From Paroedura picta (Eukaryota; Chordata; Lepidosauria; Squamata; Gekkonidae): a DNA stretch of 64,000 bases. Numbering within the stretch: position 1 is the stretch's first letter; every line of letters starts with the position of its first letter. The notes under the pieces are model-generated. The model made no database searches, was not told the origin of the DNA, and was given only the letters and a program-made list of their open reading frames with translations. Shown piece after piece: positions 27,133 to 38,614 of the stretch. Position numbers and translations under genes: made by a program. The DNA is taken from positions 389,501-453,500 of the forward strand of contig NC_135371.1 of assembly GCF_049243985.1 (NCBI RefSeq), in the 5' to 3' direction.

Positions 27133-29138
27133 GGTTGGGGGGGGGGCATGCTCCAGAGAGACTCACTCGGTGCCCCCCACTGTCGGGGGCCCTGCTGGAG
27201 TGGGGCCCCCCGGCCTTGCTGGCTTCTGCCCAGGGGCCCCATGGAGCCCAGCCCCCAAAGAAGTGGGGGCTAGGGAAGGAACCTGGGGGATGGGGGGCAT
27301 GGGCCCTGGAGGGAGGAGGGGGTTTTCCCTCCCCCAAGCACATGGCTGCCGCCTTCTGCACTGGGTCCCTGCCCCATGGGAAGTGGGGGGGGGTAGTTGC
27401 CGGCTCCTGTCCTGTCTCTCCCTGGTGAGGAAGGCATGGTTGCTGGCCCAGTGCGCTTCCCCAGGTCACGCAGGTGTGTGGGGCCCTCCCTCTTCTGTGC
27501 CCGGCTGTGGGTTGGGCCCGAGGGGGGCAATTTCTCAGGGAGGCTCAGCACCTGAGACCCAAGGGTGCTCTTTCCCGCCCCACAAATGCAGGGGGAGGGG
27601 GGGCTCTTCCTGGCTGTGCTGGAATCGCCCAGAGGCCACTCTGAACACTAATGGAGCAGAGACACTTGGGGGGGGGGCACGGGACCCTTCCCCAGGCCTC
27701 CTAGGGGGGCACGAAGAGGACGCCTCCCTCTGGGCGGATGTGGCCCTCGTCCGGAGAGCATCAAGCTGGCCAGGCAGGGACCCCTGGGGCTTGTGAGGGG
27801 GGGCAGGGCAGGGGGAGTATAAATGTTTTAAATGAATAAATCTCGCTTTTGGGGAGAAGCACCTGGATCTGGTCAGCCTCTCTGTTGCAGCCTGGCTCCC
27901 ACTGACTGTTGGGGGCACCACTCAAAAACGACCCTCCCTTTCTCCATCGTGCTGGGGGGGGGGAATGACCCCACGTTTCTATGCAGCTCCTTTTGGGGGG
28001 GGGGAAGAGGCTTGCCACAGCCACGGATCCCTAAGAGGACCCTGAGAGAGTCCAGTCCTGCCCCTTGGCCCGTCCAGCACCCACCCCCACCATGTCCGGA
28101 TGGCAAAGCGGGGCACCCTGAGGCTGGGGGAGGGAGCGCCTCTTGGGCCAAGCAGGACGTTTTCTGGTTGGAGGGTGTTCAGAGAAGGGGGGGGAGAAGG
28201 GGGGGCAAGGATAGGAGAGCTGGGAGAGGTGAGTTCAAATGACGGAAAAGGAGGTTCCCCTGGAAGCACATTTTGAGGGGGAGGGCTGTGTGGAGGGGTG
28301 TGTGTGTAGCCTCCTTTGTGGGGAGCTTTTAGGAGGAGACGGGATGAGCACCTGGCAGGAGTCCCTGAGGAGGTGGGGGGCTGGTGGCCCTTTGGGGTCT
28401 CTTTCAGCTCTGTGTACAATTTGGGTTGTTTTTTTTTAAAGATCTTTGGCCTGGAAATCTTGGTCTGTCCTGGGTCTGGCACCCTCCTCTGTGTGGGGTG
28501 TCTGAGCGTACACAGAGTGCCTCAAGCAGCCCAAATCAGCCCCCATGAGACCACCTTTGGGTGAAGCAGGGGCCCCGTGTCCTTTCTTGCCCTCGGCCCC
28601 CATCCCTGCCGTGTGCTGCCCTTTTCCCTTGGCGAGAGCCAGGCCTCCTCCGGACGGGACCGGTCAAGGCCTCCCCGGCAACAGCAGGCCCTTTTAACCA
28701 GAGGGGCTGCTGGGGATGGAGCGGTGTGTGTGTGTGTGTGTGGGGGGGTCTTCTGCATGCCAAGCGGATGCTCTGCCACTGAGCCATGGCCCCTCCCCTG
28801 CAGGAAGTGCTCTCCCACAGAGACCCCCCCTCCCTCCCTCCCTCCCTCCCCTGCTTCCTCTCCCAGGTTTTTGTTCCAAAGAAGCCTGCCGTGTGTGGGG
28901 CTTCCGCCCTCCCAGAAGGGTCATCAGAACTGGGGCAATGAGCAGAGTGCCCAGCAGAACCCAATGCCGTCAAAGTGTGCCCAGCAGTGCCCTGAGGGCA
29001 ATACCTGCACAGAATCTCAATCCAAGCAAGGAGAAGGGGGTCTATGCAGCAGGAACACAAAGGAGCCTGGGCAAAAGGGGCTTTATTGAAGACAAGCAGC
29101 GCCCTCCTGTCTCCAGGGTGAGGAAGGCAGGCGGGGGA
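27133..29138. other. RGL2-PFDN6 convergent 3' region
   Basis: The RGL2 3' UTR runs to the AATAAA at 27835-27840. The PFDN6 transcript should end near TTTATT (AATAAA on the minus strand) at about 29081. Between them is GC-rich unique-looking DNA with poly-G and poly-C runs and a short (GT)n tract at 28723-28742. No further gene is seen. Confidence 0.6.
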
Positions 29139-31917
29139 TCAGGCCTTGGTGGCCCCCTTGGCCTGGGCCTTCTGGAACTCCTGCTGCAGGTGCCCCAGGC
29201 TCTCCCGCTGCTGCTCCGACTTCTTCTCGTACTCCTGCATCTGCGCCTCATACCGCTTGCTGCAAGAGAGATGGCGGGCTGCAGCTGCGTTGGCACCAAG
29301 GTAAGACTGGCCTCCCCCGGAGGGGTGTATGTACTTACACAGACCCTAAACCTATGAGAACGTCCCAAGAACTGCCCTCGCCGGATCAGAACGAGGGTCC
29401 TTCTCAGCCGGCCCCTTGAGGCTGACAGGCTGTTCCCAAGAAACCCACAGACAGCAAGCAAGGAAACAGCTTCCGTGGCGGCCAATGTTCTGTGGTAGAC
29501 AGCCTCTGCCCATGGAGGTTCTGTATCATTCCTGGGCGGCAACAGGGCTAGCCGTGTTTCAAACAGTGTCTCCAGCTGCTGCCCTCTCTAGGGCTGAGCG
29601 GCACAAGACCGGCTTCTGCCCCACACCACACTGCCTGGGGCTCTGCTGGCTGTCCATCAAAGTTAAAATGCCCTCCCTGGTTTTTGGTGCCACTTGGAAT
29701 GGCTGGTTGGCAGTGAAGCCCCCCCCCCAACAATGGCCACCCCCCCCCCTCTGAGTTCTCCCCCTGCAAACACTCACTTCCTCCCACCCCTGAGCTGGGC
29801 AGACAAGCTCTGAAGAAAGGAGCTTTTTAATGCCTTGCTTTTCTACTTTAAGGAGCCCCAAAGTGGCTTACAATCTCCTTCCCCTTCCTCTCCCCACCCT
29901 GAGAGACCTATGACTAGCCTAGCAGGCTTCCTGCAGAAGAGATGTGGGGAACCAAACCCACCTTACCACACCTCCTCTGCAGGAGGCCTCCTGGGCCAGT
30001 CACAGTTCTCTCAGAGCTCTCTCGGCCCCACCTCAGCCTCAGAGGCTGCCTCCCCCTAACCTCGCTGGTGTGCCATTCGAGTAAAAAGTGTTCCTGTGGG
30101 TGTGTCTATGGGGAGGAGGTTAATGAAGAGATCAACCCGTGATAGCCCCGTGGAACCCCGGAGTCAGAGGGACCCTCCAAGCACCTTGCCGGTCGACATG
30201 CAGGATTCCTCCCATGGCACCAGGCCCCGGGACCAGCAAGGCCAGCGCTGGCTACTCAGACGCTCCAAGGGCTTGGGCTGAGGGGGGCGGTCTTGCCAAA
30301 CAGGTCCCCCCCCCCAGTTTCTGGTCTCAGTCCTGTTGTCACGCTCTAAACGGGATGCTCCAGAGCACTTGAGAGGGGAGGTGCTGGACTAGAGCCCCCC
30401 CCCCCAGAATCCAGGAGATCAGCACGTGTTCGGTCACCCCCAGACTCACATTTCCCCCGCGATGTAGTCGAGGCGTTTCCCCACCGTGGCCTTGGCCTCC
30501 TCCGTGTCCTGCTTCACCAGCACTGGCCCGATCAGCTTGTAGACCGAGTTAGACGAGTCCAGGAGGTCCAACTCCTAGAGGAGACCCCGTGGGGGGGGAG
30601 CACTGTGAGGGTGGGGAGGAGGGGGCCCAATGCACGGGGCAAAGGCCCACAGCCAGGGGGCAGGCAGGCAGGCACTGACCTCCTTCACAATGTTGTTCTC
30701 CGTCAACTGGGCTTCCAGCTTTTGCCGGGACGTCATGCACTTGCTGAGGTCTGAAACAGGCCGGGGGGGGGGGGGAGAGGTGAGAATATGAGAGACATTC
30801 TCCTTGATCCTTGGGGGGGTGAACCTTCGCTCAGATCCAGCGAGAAGGGCCCCCCTGCAAAATTGCCTGCGAGACCCTGGCCCCTGTTCTTTCCCTGAGC
30901 CCCACAAATGCCTGGTGGGCTTTGAGGAGGCAGCTTGCCCCCCACCCCACAATGCTGACCCAAGCAGCACCTGCGATGAGCCCTGAGGCTTTCTGGGCAG
31001 GCCCCAAAAGGGCTGGAGGCCCTCTGGCTTTCCCCGGGACCCCAACGATTATCAGGTTTCGATTTCTAGCCTGCCTCTCTCCCCTTGAGCTTGAGGGGGT
31101 TCACAACAGGAACTAGTGAATTAAAATACACTAAAATAAGTCTACTCTCTAACGAGCAACTAATTTGGCTGATTATCTCACTACCACCCCCCCCCCTCAA
31201 CTTATGAGTTGTCATTTCTTTTCCCGCCCATTGGATATGGCGGGTATCTTTAACAGCAAGGTGGAAGGGGGGCCTCGCCAGACCCCCTGGCAGCCTCTGT
31301 CACCGGCTGCTGCTGACCACAAAGACCGTGCTACCCACCCCCACCCCCCAGGGGCTTTCCAAGACCATCCAACTGGCAACCGGGCACCAGGCAGCTCTGA
31401 GGGGCCTCTGAAGGGCCCTGCTGCATCTGGCAAAGTGAGCAAGGACTCTGAAAAGCCCCCCCAACCCCACCCCCCAAACAGTGTTAGCTGTTCAGCTGCT
31501 ACTGCTGGACTCTGGCTCTTTTCCACCACTACAGACTGACATGGTCACCCCTCTGGATCAGACCAGGGATGTCCACCCAGGCCAGTGTCTGGTCCCACCC
31601 CCTGGAGGGCCAGCAACAGGACGGAGAGGCTTGTGGACGGCTGCCACCTCCAGGCGCCCTATGAGGTCGGTGGGGCGCTCTGAGAGAACTGCTGCGCAAG
31701 AACAGCTCTAAGAGAACTGGCCCAGGGTCACCCCGCAGGCAGCACGTGGCGGATCGAGGCCAGTGGTCGCGCTGGATGGGGAAGGGCCGGGGCCAGTGGA
31801 GGGGGGGGGGCAGGCGGGCGCGAGGGCTATGTTGGGGGGGGGGGGAGGCTCACCTTTCTGCAGCTGCTGGTACTTCTCCAGCTCGCCCTGCAGCTTCTTC
31901 TGCAGCGCCTCCGCCAT
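29139..31917 (-). CDS. PFDN6: PFDN6, prefoldin subunit 6 (complete, 4 exons)
   Basis: PFDN6 is a beta-type subunit of the hexameric prefoldin chaperone, which hands unfolded actin and tubulin to the CCT/TRiC chaperonin. Exons on the minus strand: 31854-31917, 30680-30750, 30450-30574 and 29139-29259, giving 126 residues (human 129). Visible family blocks are LQKKLQGELEKYQQLQK, SRQKLEAQLTENNIVKE, YKLIGPVLVKQ, ATVGKRLDYI and KSEQQRESLGHLQQEFQKAQ. They make the two-helix coiled coil with the beta hairpin between. All junctions are GT-AG with consistent phases. A poly(A) signal is likely at about 29081. The gene is tail to tail with RGL2, as in mammals. WDR46, its head-to-head partner in mammals, is not seen beyond 31918. 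Confidence 0.97.
29850..30060 (-). mobile_element. Antisense SINE remnant in PFDN6 intron 3
   Basis: It reads gccccaaagtggcttacaat, ctctccccaccctgagagac, atgtggggaaccaaaccca and ctgggccagtcacagttctc, the squamate SINE family in mixed, rearranged form. Confidence 0.5.
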
Positions 31918-34900
31918 GGCGGACCCTGCTTGCCTGGAGAGGGGGGGGAGAATGACGACGCTGAGCACGAGGGGGGGGAGGGCTGAGACCACCCCTCCCC
32001 CTCCCCCTCCCCCTGGGGGCCCCACCCATGCAGGCCGCCCCCCGCCCCCCCTACCGGCGCTCCGGGAGACCGAGGGGAACGGAACGGAAGGGGAACGGAG
32101 GAGCGATGCCGTCACTTCCGCCCTCCCCCAAGATGGCGGCGGCAGGGGCGGGCGACGCCGTCGGCGTAGGTTCCCGCTTTCGTTGTGGTTGCCAGCCTCC
32201 CGGGGTGGACTGGAGACCCCCCCCTCCCCGAATTGCCAGTGGTCTCCCCTTGGCAGAAATCGGCTTCATAATAACCATAGCACCAGCACCTTTTCTGTTT
32301 TTCCTACCGCCCACCCTTCCCAGCTGGCTAAAGGCGGGTCGCTGCAGGAGACCTCCAAGCCTCTGATCCCTTCCCGCTGGTCCGCATGGTGCGGAGGGGG
32401 GGGGGGCGGGATCGTCTCTGCAGACCTCCCCCCCCCCCGAGCCGGCGATGCAAATCCCGAAGGGAGGGAAGGAGGGAGGAAGCAAGGAAGTGCGGTGGGG
32501 GCGGACTCGCTCCTGGACCCCCGCACCCCCCCCGAGCCCCCTCCCTCTTGGCAGTGCTGAGATAGGAAGCGCCTTCAAGGGTTGATGGCTTTATTGAGAA
32601 GCGAAACCCCTTTGTCAGGGGGAGGGGGCCGGAGAGAGTTCTATCAGTCCAACCGACTAATCTTGGTGGGGGGAAATCGGGCGCAAGTATTTGCATTCAG
32701 CGGTCTATTCCAGTGAGTGGCCGTGCAGGTCCGAAGGAGCAGAACACGTTTTGGGTCTGAAGCCAAACGCCGCCGTCGGAGCAGCAGGGAAAGGGCGGCC
32801 ACCAGGGGGCGCCGGAGCCCCGCCGGACGGGACCCGTCTCGGGGAAGGAGGGGGGGAACGATTCTCTCCGTCTAACCTTCCCTGCAGGGAGGTTGTGCTT
32901 TTGGCTGGCCACTGAGATCATGGCGCTGCCCTCGTCCGAGCATGCCCGCAGATCTTCAGAGGATTATTCCCTGCAACCAATTGTCACAACAGCCCTGTAA
33001 GATAGGCGAGCGTCATGACTTTCCCTCTTGAAGAGGGCGGGGGGGCTGCGGCCCAGAAGCGGTGCCCAGTCCCTTGTTCGCGAATTAACAGGAGACGCGA
33101 GACTCGCACTCGGGGCCCCCGTTTCTGTCCCCAAACCGCGTTTAGCCAGGTGCCAGCCCCTTTGGAGAACCAATAGGCCAAAATGGCAGAGGGGGGGGAG
33201 AAGGAAGGAGGATTCCCGTGCGCGGAAGGGGGGGTCTCCTCCTGCCTGGGGGGCTGGGCTCCGCTCCTCCCAGCCCCTGGATTCTCCCTGCTCCTACCCA
33301 GGGGCACCCTGGGGGGGGGGGCTGGGCGGACCGCCTCTTGGATCGGGGCCAGCTTCTCCCTTTCGTTTCCTCCGACGCCGGGCTGCTGCGGGGGGGGGGG
33401 GGGGCTGCCGGCCCAGAGGAAGCAGCCCCGTCCGGTCGTGAGAGGGGCAGGGCCCCTCTTCTGACTCTTGGCCCCGTCCGGGCCCCCAGGAGGGAGGGAG
33501 ACGACCTCCCAGGATGTCGGGGTCAAGAATTTACTGGCCCCCTCCCGCCCCCCTGCAGCTTATTGTTCCGCCGCCGTCATCTTTGGTTCCCAACTTCCCT
33601 TTGCTTCTGGTGAGCCGCCCTGAGCGTCCGGGGAGGGCGGGCTACAAAGCCATCCCTAATAAATTGAGTCTGGGCCCACAGCCCCCCCCCCCCCGGGAAA
33701 TCCGGTCGGAGGAGTCTTTGGCTCCCGGGATGGGCGGCCCTGAAGAAGGACACGGGGGGGGGGGGTGGCAGGAGTTATTCCAAGAGGGATTGATGAGGAT
33801 GACGAGGAGATGCTTTTTACATTTCTCGCCCCCTTCCCCCGGACTCGGGGCGAGTAACAGCAGGGCCCCCGGACCGTCGATTTCGGTCATGACGGCCAGC
33901 CCCGGGGGGGGGGGGCGAGGAGGGCGACCCAGATGAGCAGGGGGCTGGAGCCCCTCCCCTGGGAGGAAAGGCGAGGAAATGGGGGCTAGCTGAAGGGGAG
34001 GGATGGAGACCTTCCTCCCCAGGAAAATGCTGCAAGGCCTCCGGGACCCCAACCCTGCGGGGCTCGAGGGGCCCCGGTCGGTCGCCCCCTTTGTCCGACC
34101 AGCCGTGCCTCCGGGAGCTCTCCAGGCCCCTCCAGGAGGCTGGCAACCCCACGAGGGTTGGGTGGGCGTGTCGATGGGTGGGGGGCGGAGGGTTGTTGAC
34201 CTCTTGGGGGTCTCATTTCCTCCGGCCGAGGAAGGGCTTTGGGGCGCCCGAGAGCTTGCCGCTCCCTCCCCCATTGGCCTCCCCGGCAGCCGGCAGCTGC
34301 AGCCCAGGGAGCCCCCCGGGGTGGGGGTGGGGGGCTGGCTGTTCATCCAGAAGGGGACTTTCCGAGCGGCCAGCCAATCCCCAGCTCCGAGCGGCCCGCG
34401 TCATCAGTTGCCAGGCTGCGGAGATGCTGTGCTTGGCCTGGTCGCCTCTCGCTTCCCCCGAACCGCCCGCCCGCCCGCAGGAGGGGAAGGGAGGGGAGAG
34501 GCGCCCCCTGCGCCCTGAGCCTCCCTGAGCCAAGATGGGCCAGACAAGGAGGGTGCTGCTCCAGACAGCCGAGCAAGCTGCCTTGACTGCTGCAGGTGGG
34601 GTGCCCGCCCAGGAAGACTGGTCCCTCAGGGTGACCTCTGGGGCTGGGCCTCCCCAGCCCTATACAATCCCCTGGATTCCTCCTCTGCTGGTCTCAGGGT
34701 GCCGGGCCCAATCCAGCCGAGTCCAAAGCACCAAAAGGAATGTCCCCCTCCCCCTGCACCACCCTGAGCCTTGGGGTTGGCCAGCAAGGTGGCTTCATGC
34801 AAGGTGGCTTCATGGGCATGTAGCCCCCCCCCCATTTCTGCACCTTCTCCTCCATGGCCCCCACATTCTGGGGGCCTGCCCCCTCCCATCATGCCCACAA

Positions 34901-35440
34901 TGAGCCGAAGGCAGAAGCTGTCCTGCCGCCGAGTCCGTCCTGTAATTGGCCTGGGGGCTGTGATCTCTGCAGTTCACCCCCTCACCATGTTGAGGAATAC
35001 AGTAGGACTTTAAGGGGGGTTGGCATAATAATACAAGATAGAACAGAAATGACACAATGAAGTAATATATACAATGCGTCAGCAATGTGTGAAGTGGTGA
35101 GCACTGCATTACCATGTGGTCATCATTTGCCTCATGGTGGTTCTCTCATCTTGGGCGCGACTAGTAGATGGATATAGTGCAGGTTTCCCCAGCCTGGTGC
35201 CCACAAGTGCCATGGCACCCCCCAAGAAGCCCCCTTTTGCCTGTGGGAAGTGGGCGGGGCTGTGAGCATCAAAGTAATGTTGTTTAGTTAGCAGCTACAT
35301 CCACTGGGTTAGCTTAATTCTTTTTCCCCAGATGTTTTTTTTAAGGCTGGGATCCCTGGTGTAGCACATGGACCCGATCCCCCCCTTGAAGCCTGTAGGA
35401 TGAAAGGCAAGCCCTGCTCTGTCTCCTTCTCTTCCTCCAG
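31918..35440. other. GC-rich region upstream of PFDN6, with no intact gene seen
   Basis: 31918-32200 is a CpG-rich promoter area with an ETS-type CACTTCCG and a YY1-like AAGATGGCGGC at 32130-32140. 32588-32690 resembles the repeat at 8290. 32940-33060 has an old SINE core (acaacagccctgtaagatag). 33600-33665 is a short repeat tail (gagccgccctgagcgtccgg). From 33100 to 34600 the DNA is GC-rich with long open but unsupported frames. The only functional-looking signal is the X-Y module at 34374-34415. 35000-35300 is AT-richer and not recognised. Confidence 0.5.
34374..34415 (-). promoter_or_regulatory. Orphan MHC class II-type X-Y promoter module
   Basis: On the minus strand, CCTGGCAACTGATG (34415-34402) matches the class II X1 box CCTAGCAACAGATG at 12 of 14 positions. 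TGATGACGC overlapping its end supplies the CRE-like X2 box. ATTGGC (Y box, CCAAT on plus at 34374-34378) follows. The 23-base X1-to-ATTGG spacing equals that of human DRA as I recall it. An upstream S/W-like box is at best weak. No class II exon lies downstream on this strand. Confidence 0.7.
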
Positions 35441-35545
35441 AGCCACGAACCCACAAGCAAAGTGTGGATGGGGGCCATGGGGGGGCCGTTCTGGGGCTGG
35501 TCTTTGTGGCTATGGGCCTCACCCTCTACCTGAAGAGCCAGAAAG
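35441..35545 (+). pseudogene. Stranded MHC class II beta exon 4 (connecting peptide, transmembrane, cytoplasmic start)
   Basis: A single 105-base exon begins after a good acceptor (cttcctccag) and ends at CAGAAAG/gtgaag. Entry and exit phases are both 1, as in class II beta exon 4 (about 111 bases in DRB). It encodes a connecting segment, then AVLGLVFVAMGLTLYLKSQK, which aligns with FVLGLIFLGLGLFIHFRNQK of DRB including the lysine-rich stop. No beta1, beta2 or signal-peptide exon is found within several kilobases on either side, so it is called a relic. An assembly break is the alternative. The next identified feature downstream is a retrotransposon fossil. Confidence 0.8.
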
Positions 35546-35699
35546 GTGAAGGGGAGGAGGCTGGATGGGCGGATGGGAGGGGGATGTACACTCCCTCTCC
35601 TGCAGGGAAATGAGGGGGCCAGCCTCAAGAATTCCTCACTTCTTTGGAGGCGGGGGTCTTTCCTTGGTCTGTTTTGGGGGCTACCATTTTTAGGCCATT

Positions 35700-36600
35700 G
35701 GGATGCGATCTAGAGATACAGTCAAATATTTTAATTTCATCTGCAGTTTGGGGCAGACTCAGAGCACTAGACACACCACAGTAAGGTCACTCTTAAATGT
35801 AGCAGCCAGCAAGAATATGCACGTTGACCACCTAGATGTCAAAACTGCTTTCTTGCGTGACGGTCTGAAAGAAGTAATCTACATGCAGCAACCACCAGGT
35901 TTAATTGATAGAGACAAAGAAGATCTTGTTTGCAAACTGCAAAAGAGTATTTATGAGCTCAAACAATCAGCCAGAGCCATGAACATGAAGCTCGATGACA
36001 TGTCTCTCCAAGCAGGCTTAAAAAAGTGGAGATAAAGAATCTTGGGCCAATAAGCCACTACTTAGGAATTCAGATACAAAGAGATGAAAAAGTTTCCTTA
36101 TCCAGAAAATTAAAGACTTAGTGACACTGTTGAATCTTTGGGATTCTTCTCATGCACCAACGCCTATGAATGTAAACTGCACAAGTCAAAGAGGGAACTT
36201 CTAACAGACAACATTCGATGTCGCCAAGCTTTAGGTCAGCTCCTGCACATGTCCACACTGACCAGGCCAGGTATCTCGACTGCAGTAGGTTGCTTGTGCA
36301 GAAAGGTAGAGCAGTTAAAGGTAGAGCAGTTAAAGACTGGAATTCTCTTAAGAGAGTTGTCAAATATTTGAAGGGTTCTGCAGATCTTAAGCTTAAACTG
36401 CCAGCTAGTTGCTACCACAAACTTGGGATTTTTATGGACGCTGATTGGGCAAGTGATTTCGCAGACAGGAAATCAACTAGTGGTTACCTGGGCCTTTATG
36501 GCAATGGCATCGTAATCTGGGCCAGCGCCAAACAAGAGACTATAGCAACATCCACAACACATGCAGAATATGCATCTGCCGCCCACAGCTGTTGAGAGCT
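35700..36600 (+). mobile_element. Ty1/copia-type LTR retrotransposon fossil (RT and RNase H parts)
   Basis: Two recognisable parts lie in order: a reverse transcriptase segment (HVDHLDVKTAFLRDGLKE, ICMQQPP-like block, LVCKLQKSIYELKQSAR) and an RNase H segment (FMDADWASDFADRKSTSGYL, ETIATSTTHAEYA). These are signatures of the Pseudoviridae (Ty1/copia) pol gene. Gag, protease, integrase and both LTRs are not seen, so it is an internal fragment and broken, with several breaks. The readable pol blocks suggest moderate rather than great age. Confidence 0.9.
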
Positions 36601-36625
36601 ACAATAGATCTGTCAACTTCTAAAG

Positions 36626-36690
36626 CAGGGGCAGTCAACCTGTGGTCCTCCAGATGTCCATGGACTACAATTCCCAGGAGCCCCTGCCAG
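36626..36690 (+). mobile_element. Single arm of a palindromic hAT MITE
   Basis: The stretch from gcaggggcagtcaacctgtg through ccagatgtccatggactaca to ggagcccctgccagc is one arm of the palindrome found whole at 41935-42070. The second arm is absent. Confidence 0.75.
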
Positions 36691-36699
36691 CAAATGCAA

Positions 36700-38614
36700 A
36701 GGCTCTTCTCCTCCATCTCCTCCATCTCTCCAGCCCCAAGCATCTCCCTCCCTCCAGCTCTTCAGATTAGAAGAGGAACCTTCTCCTGACCTCCAGGTCT
36801 GTAGGGTTAAGCTTTTTACTAAATAGTCCTTGTATTAGTAAAGTACCACATTTGTGAATGTGCTTTTCTTTGTTGCTTTCTGACCTCATGCCCTCTGGCT
36901 CACGGTGTGCTAATTGGGAACTCAGAAGTTGAGCTGTACAATAAAATATTATAAAAACAGTAATTATTTATTGTGGTGCACAATTTAAAAACAGAATAAA
37001 AACGACATAAAAACTATACAGAACTAACTGCACATAAGACCAAATGCGTTCCAACCCTACTGGGTCTTCTTCAGTGTGCTAATTGCCACACGAAGGCACA
37101 CGAAGGCAAACTTTCTGGATATGAAGATACCAAAGCTTCATGTCCTTTAGGCACGAGCCCTCTTCTCCAGGCTGCAGAGGCCAGTCCCCCCGCCCTGGAG
37201 GAAAAGGCTGCTTGGGGAGGCGGCTGGGGGGGGGACGGGGCTCTGTAGCGTTGGCCCCCAGGGAGGAGTTTGTGTGCTGGAGCCAGGCTGCCACCCGGAG
37301 TCCCCCGTCCGCAGGAGCCCCCAGTGGGGCTGGAGGAGGCGCAAAGCTTTGCAAAGCAGGGCAAATGCAGGCGGGGGGGGGGGGGCGAGAGGCGCGACTC
37401 CCGGGCGGGGTCCAGCTTCGTCTTCCCGGGGAGGGTTAAAGCGAGCGAGTCCCGCTGCCGCGAGAGGCGCCGGAGAACGGGGGGGGGGGGGGTGAAGTCA
37501 CTTCCTACCCGCCCCTCTCCCCCCCCCCACCGTGGGAGGAAGCCGCCCTTGTCTCCCCCCCCCGCCCCCGCCCCGCAGGTGAGTCGAAAAGGCCCTTGGG
37601 GGGGGGGGGAGGCATTGCCCCGCCGGCCACGGGCGGAGATCTTTTCTTTGGGGGTGGGGGTCGGAAGTGAGGGTCGCCTCCCCTCGGGAGATCCCGCCTC
37701 TCCCCCTCCGCCCTGCAGAGCCAGGCACCGCCGCCCCCCCCATCAGCAGCAGCAGGGGGGGGTGCAGACCGGAGGGCTCGGGCGGGGGGGGGGACGGTGT
37801 CTGGGGGGCAGAGGAGGGTCCAGGTCTAAGGACCAGGTGGGAAGGGCCCCCAAGGGAGGAGGGCCCCAAAGGCAGAAATTGGGGGGGGGGGGAGCTTTCT
37901 ATGAAAGGCTGCCTCAGATCGCGCTTTCTGCGTGGGGTGGAAGGAGGGGGACGGAGGACCCAAGGCGCTGGTGGGCAGCAGGTGCCCGGCAGACAAATCC
38001 CCAGGAGAGCCCTGCCCCGAGGAAACCTCCGCATTGGGCTCTTCCGATTGCTTTTTAAAGCATTTCCCTCTATCCCCCCCCCCCCCATCCATCAGGTAGA
38101 AAGCACCAGAGGAGCTGGAAGGGGCTGCCCGTCGAGTAAGCAATCCTGGCCTTGGGGAGACTGATGGGGGGGGGGGTCTGAGCCCCTAGAAGGCAGCTTC
38201 AGGCTTTCACGGGAAGGAGCCCCAGCCGCCTTCCCCACCTCCCCAGTTCTCCCAGAGTCTGGATATTTGCCTCCCTTCTTTGCAGGGATCCTCACGACAT
38301 CCCTTTCAATCCTCTTCCGAGCCCCCCTTGAATCATAGAGTCAGCCACCCAGTCCCACCCCCTGTTCTCAAGGCAGGATCCGCCTCCAGCACCCAGGAGA
38401 GGGATCTGTCCAGCCGCTGCCTGGAGACCCCCAGTGAGAGGGAGCTCCCCACCTCCTTAAGGCCCCCATTTTTTGCCATAGCATGCAGAAAGGTTTCCAA
38501 TTAACCTCCAAATACCGAAGCGATCTTGGCAATCTCTTCCGATCCATTCATTTTTACCAGCGGTTCTTCCATTGTGGGAAATGCCAAACTTTTCCAGCCC
38601 CTTTGGAGGCTGAA
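36700..38614. other. Upstream region of the zinc-finger gene
   Basis: 36830-37130 is AT-rich and not recognised. 37200-37960 is a GC-rich, CpG-dense block, the probable promoter and leader; CGCAG/gtgagtc at about 37579 is a candidate leader-exon donor. A candidate acceptor (tctttgcag) is at 38285. 38325-38470 is an antisense CR1 3' UTR piece (aatcatagagtcagccaccc, ggagctccccacctcctt) that would lie in the 5' UTR. Confidence 0.5.

Noticed and set aside
32132-32400. ATGGCGGCGGCAGG frame on the plus strand as a first exon, perhaps WDR46
   Set aside because: WDR46 is head to head with PFDN6 in mammals, so a start here was tempting. The residues (MAAAGAGDAVGVGSRFR) match no WDR46 sequence I know, and the AAGATGGCGGC is a common YY1 promoter element.
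33642-34533. Minus-strand frames downstream of the orphan X-Y module as a class II exon 1
   Set aside because: No hydrophobic signal peptide, no class II residues and no suitable donor. The sequence is low-complexity proline/serine/glycine.
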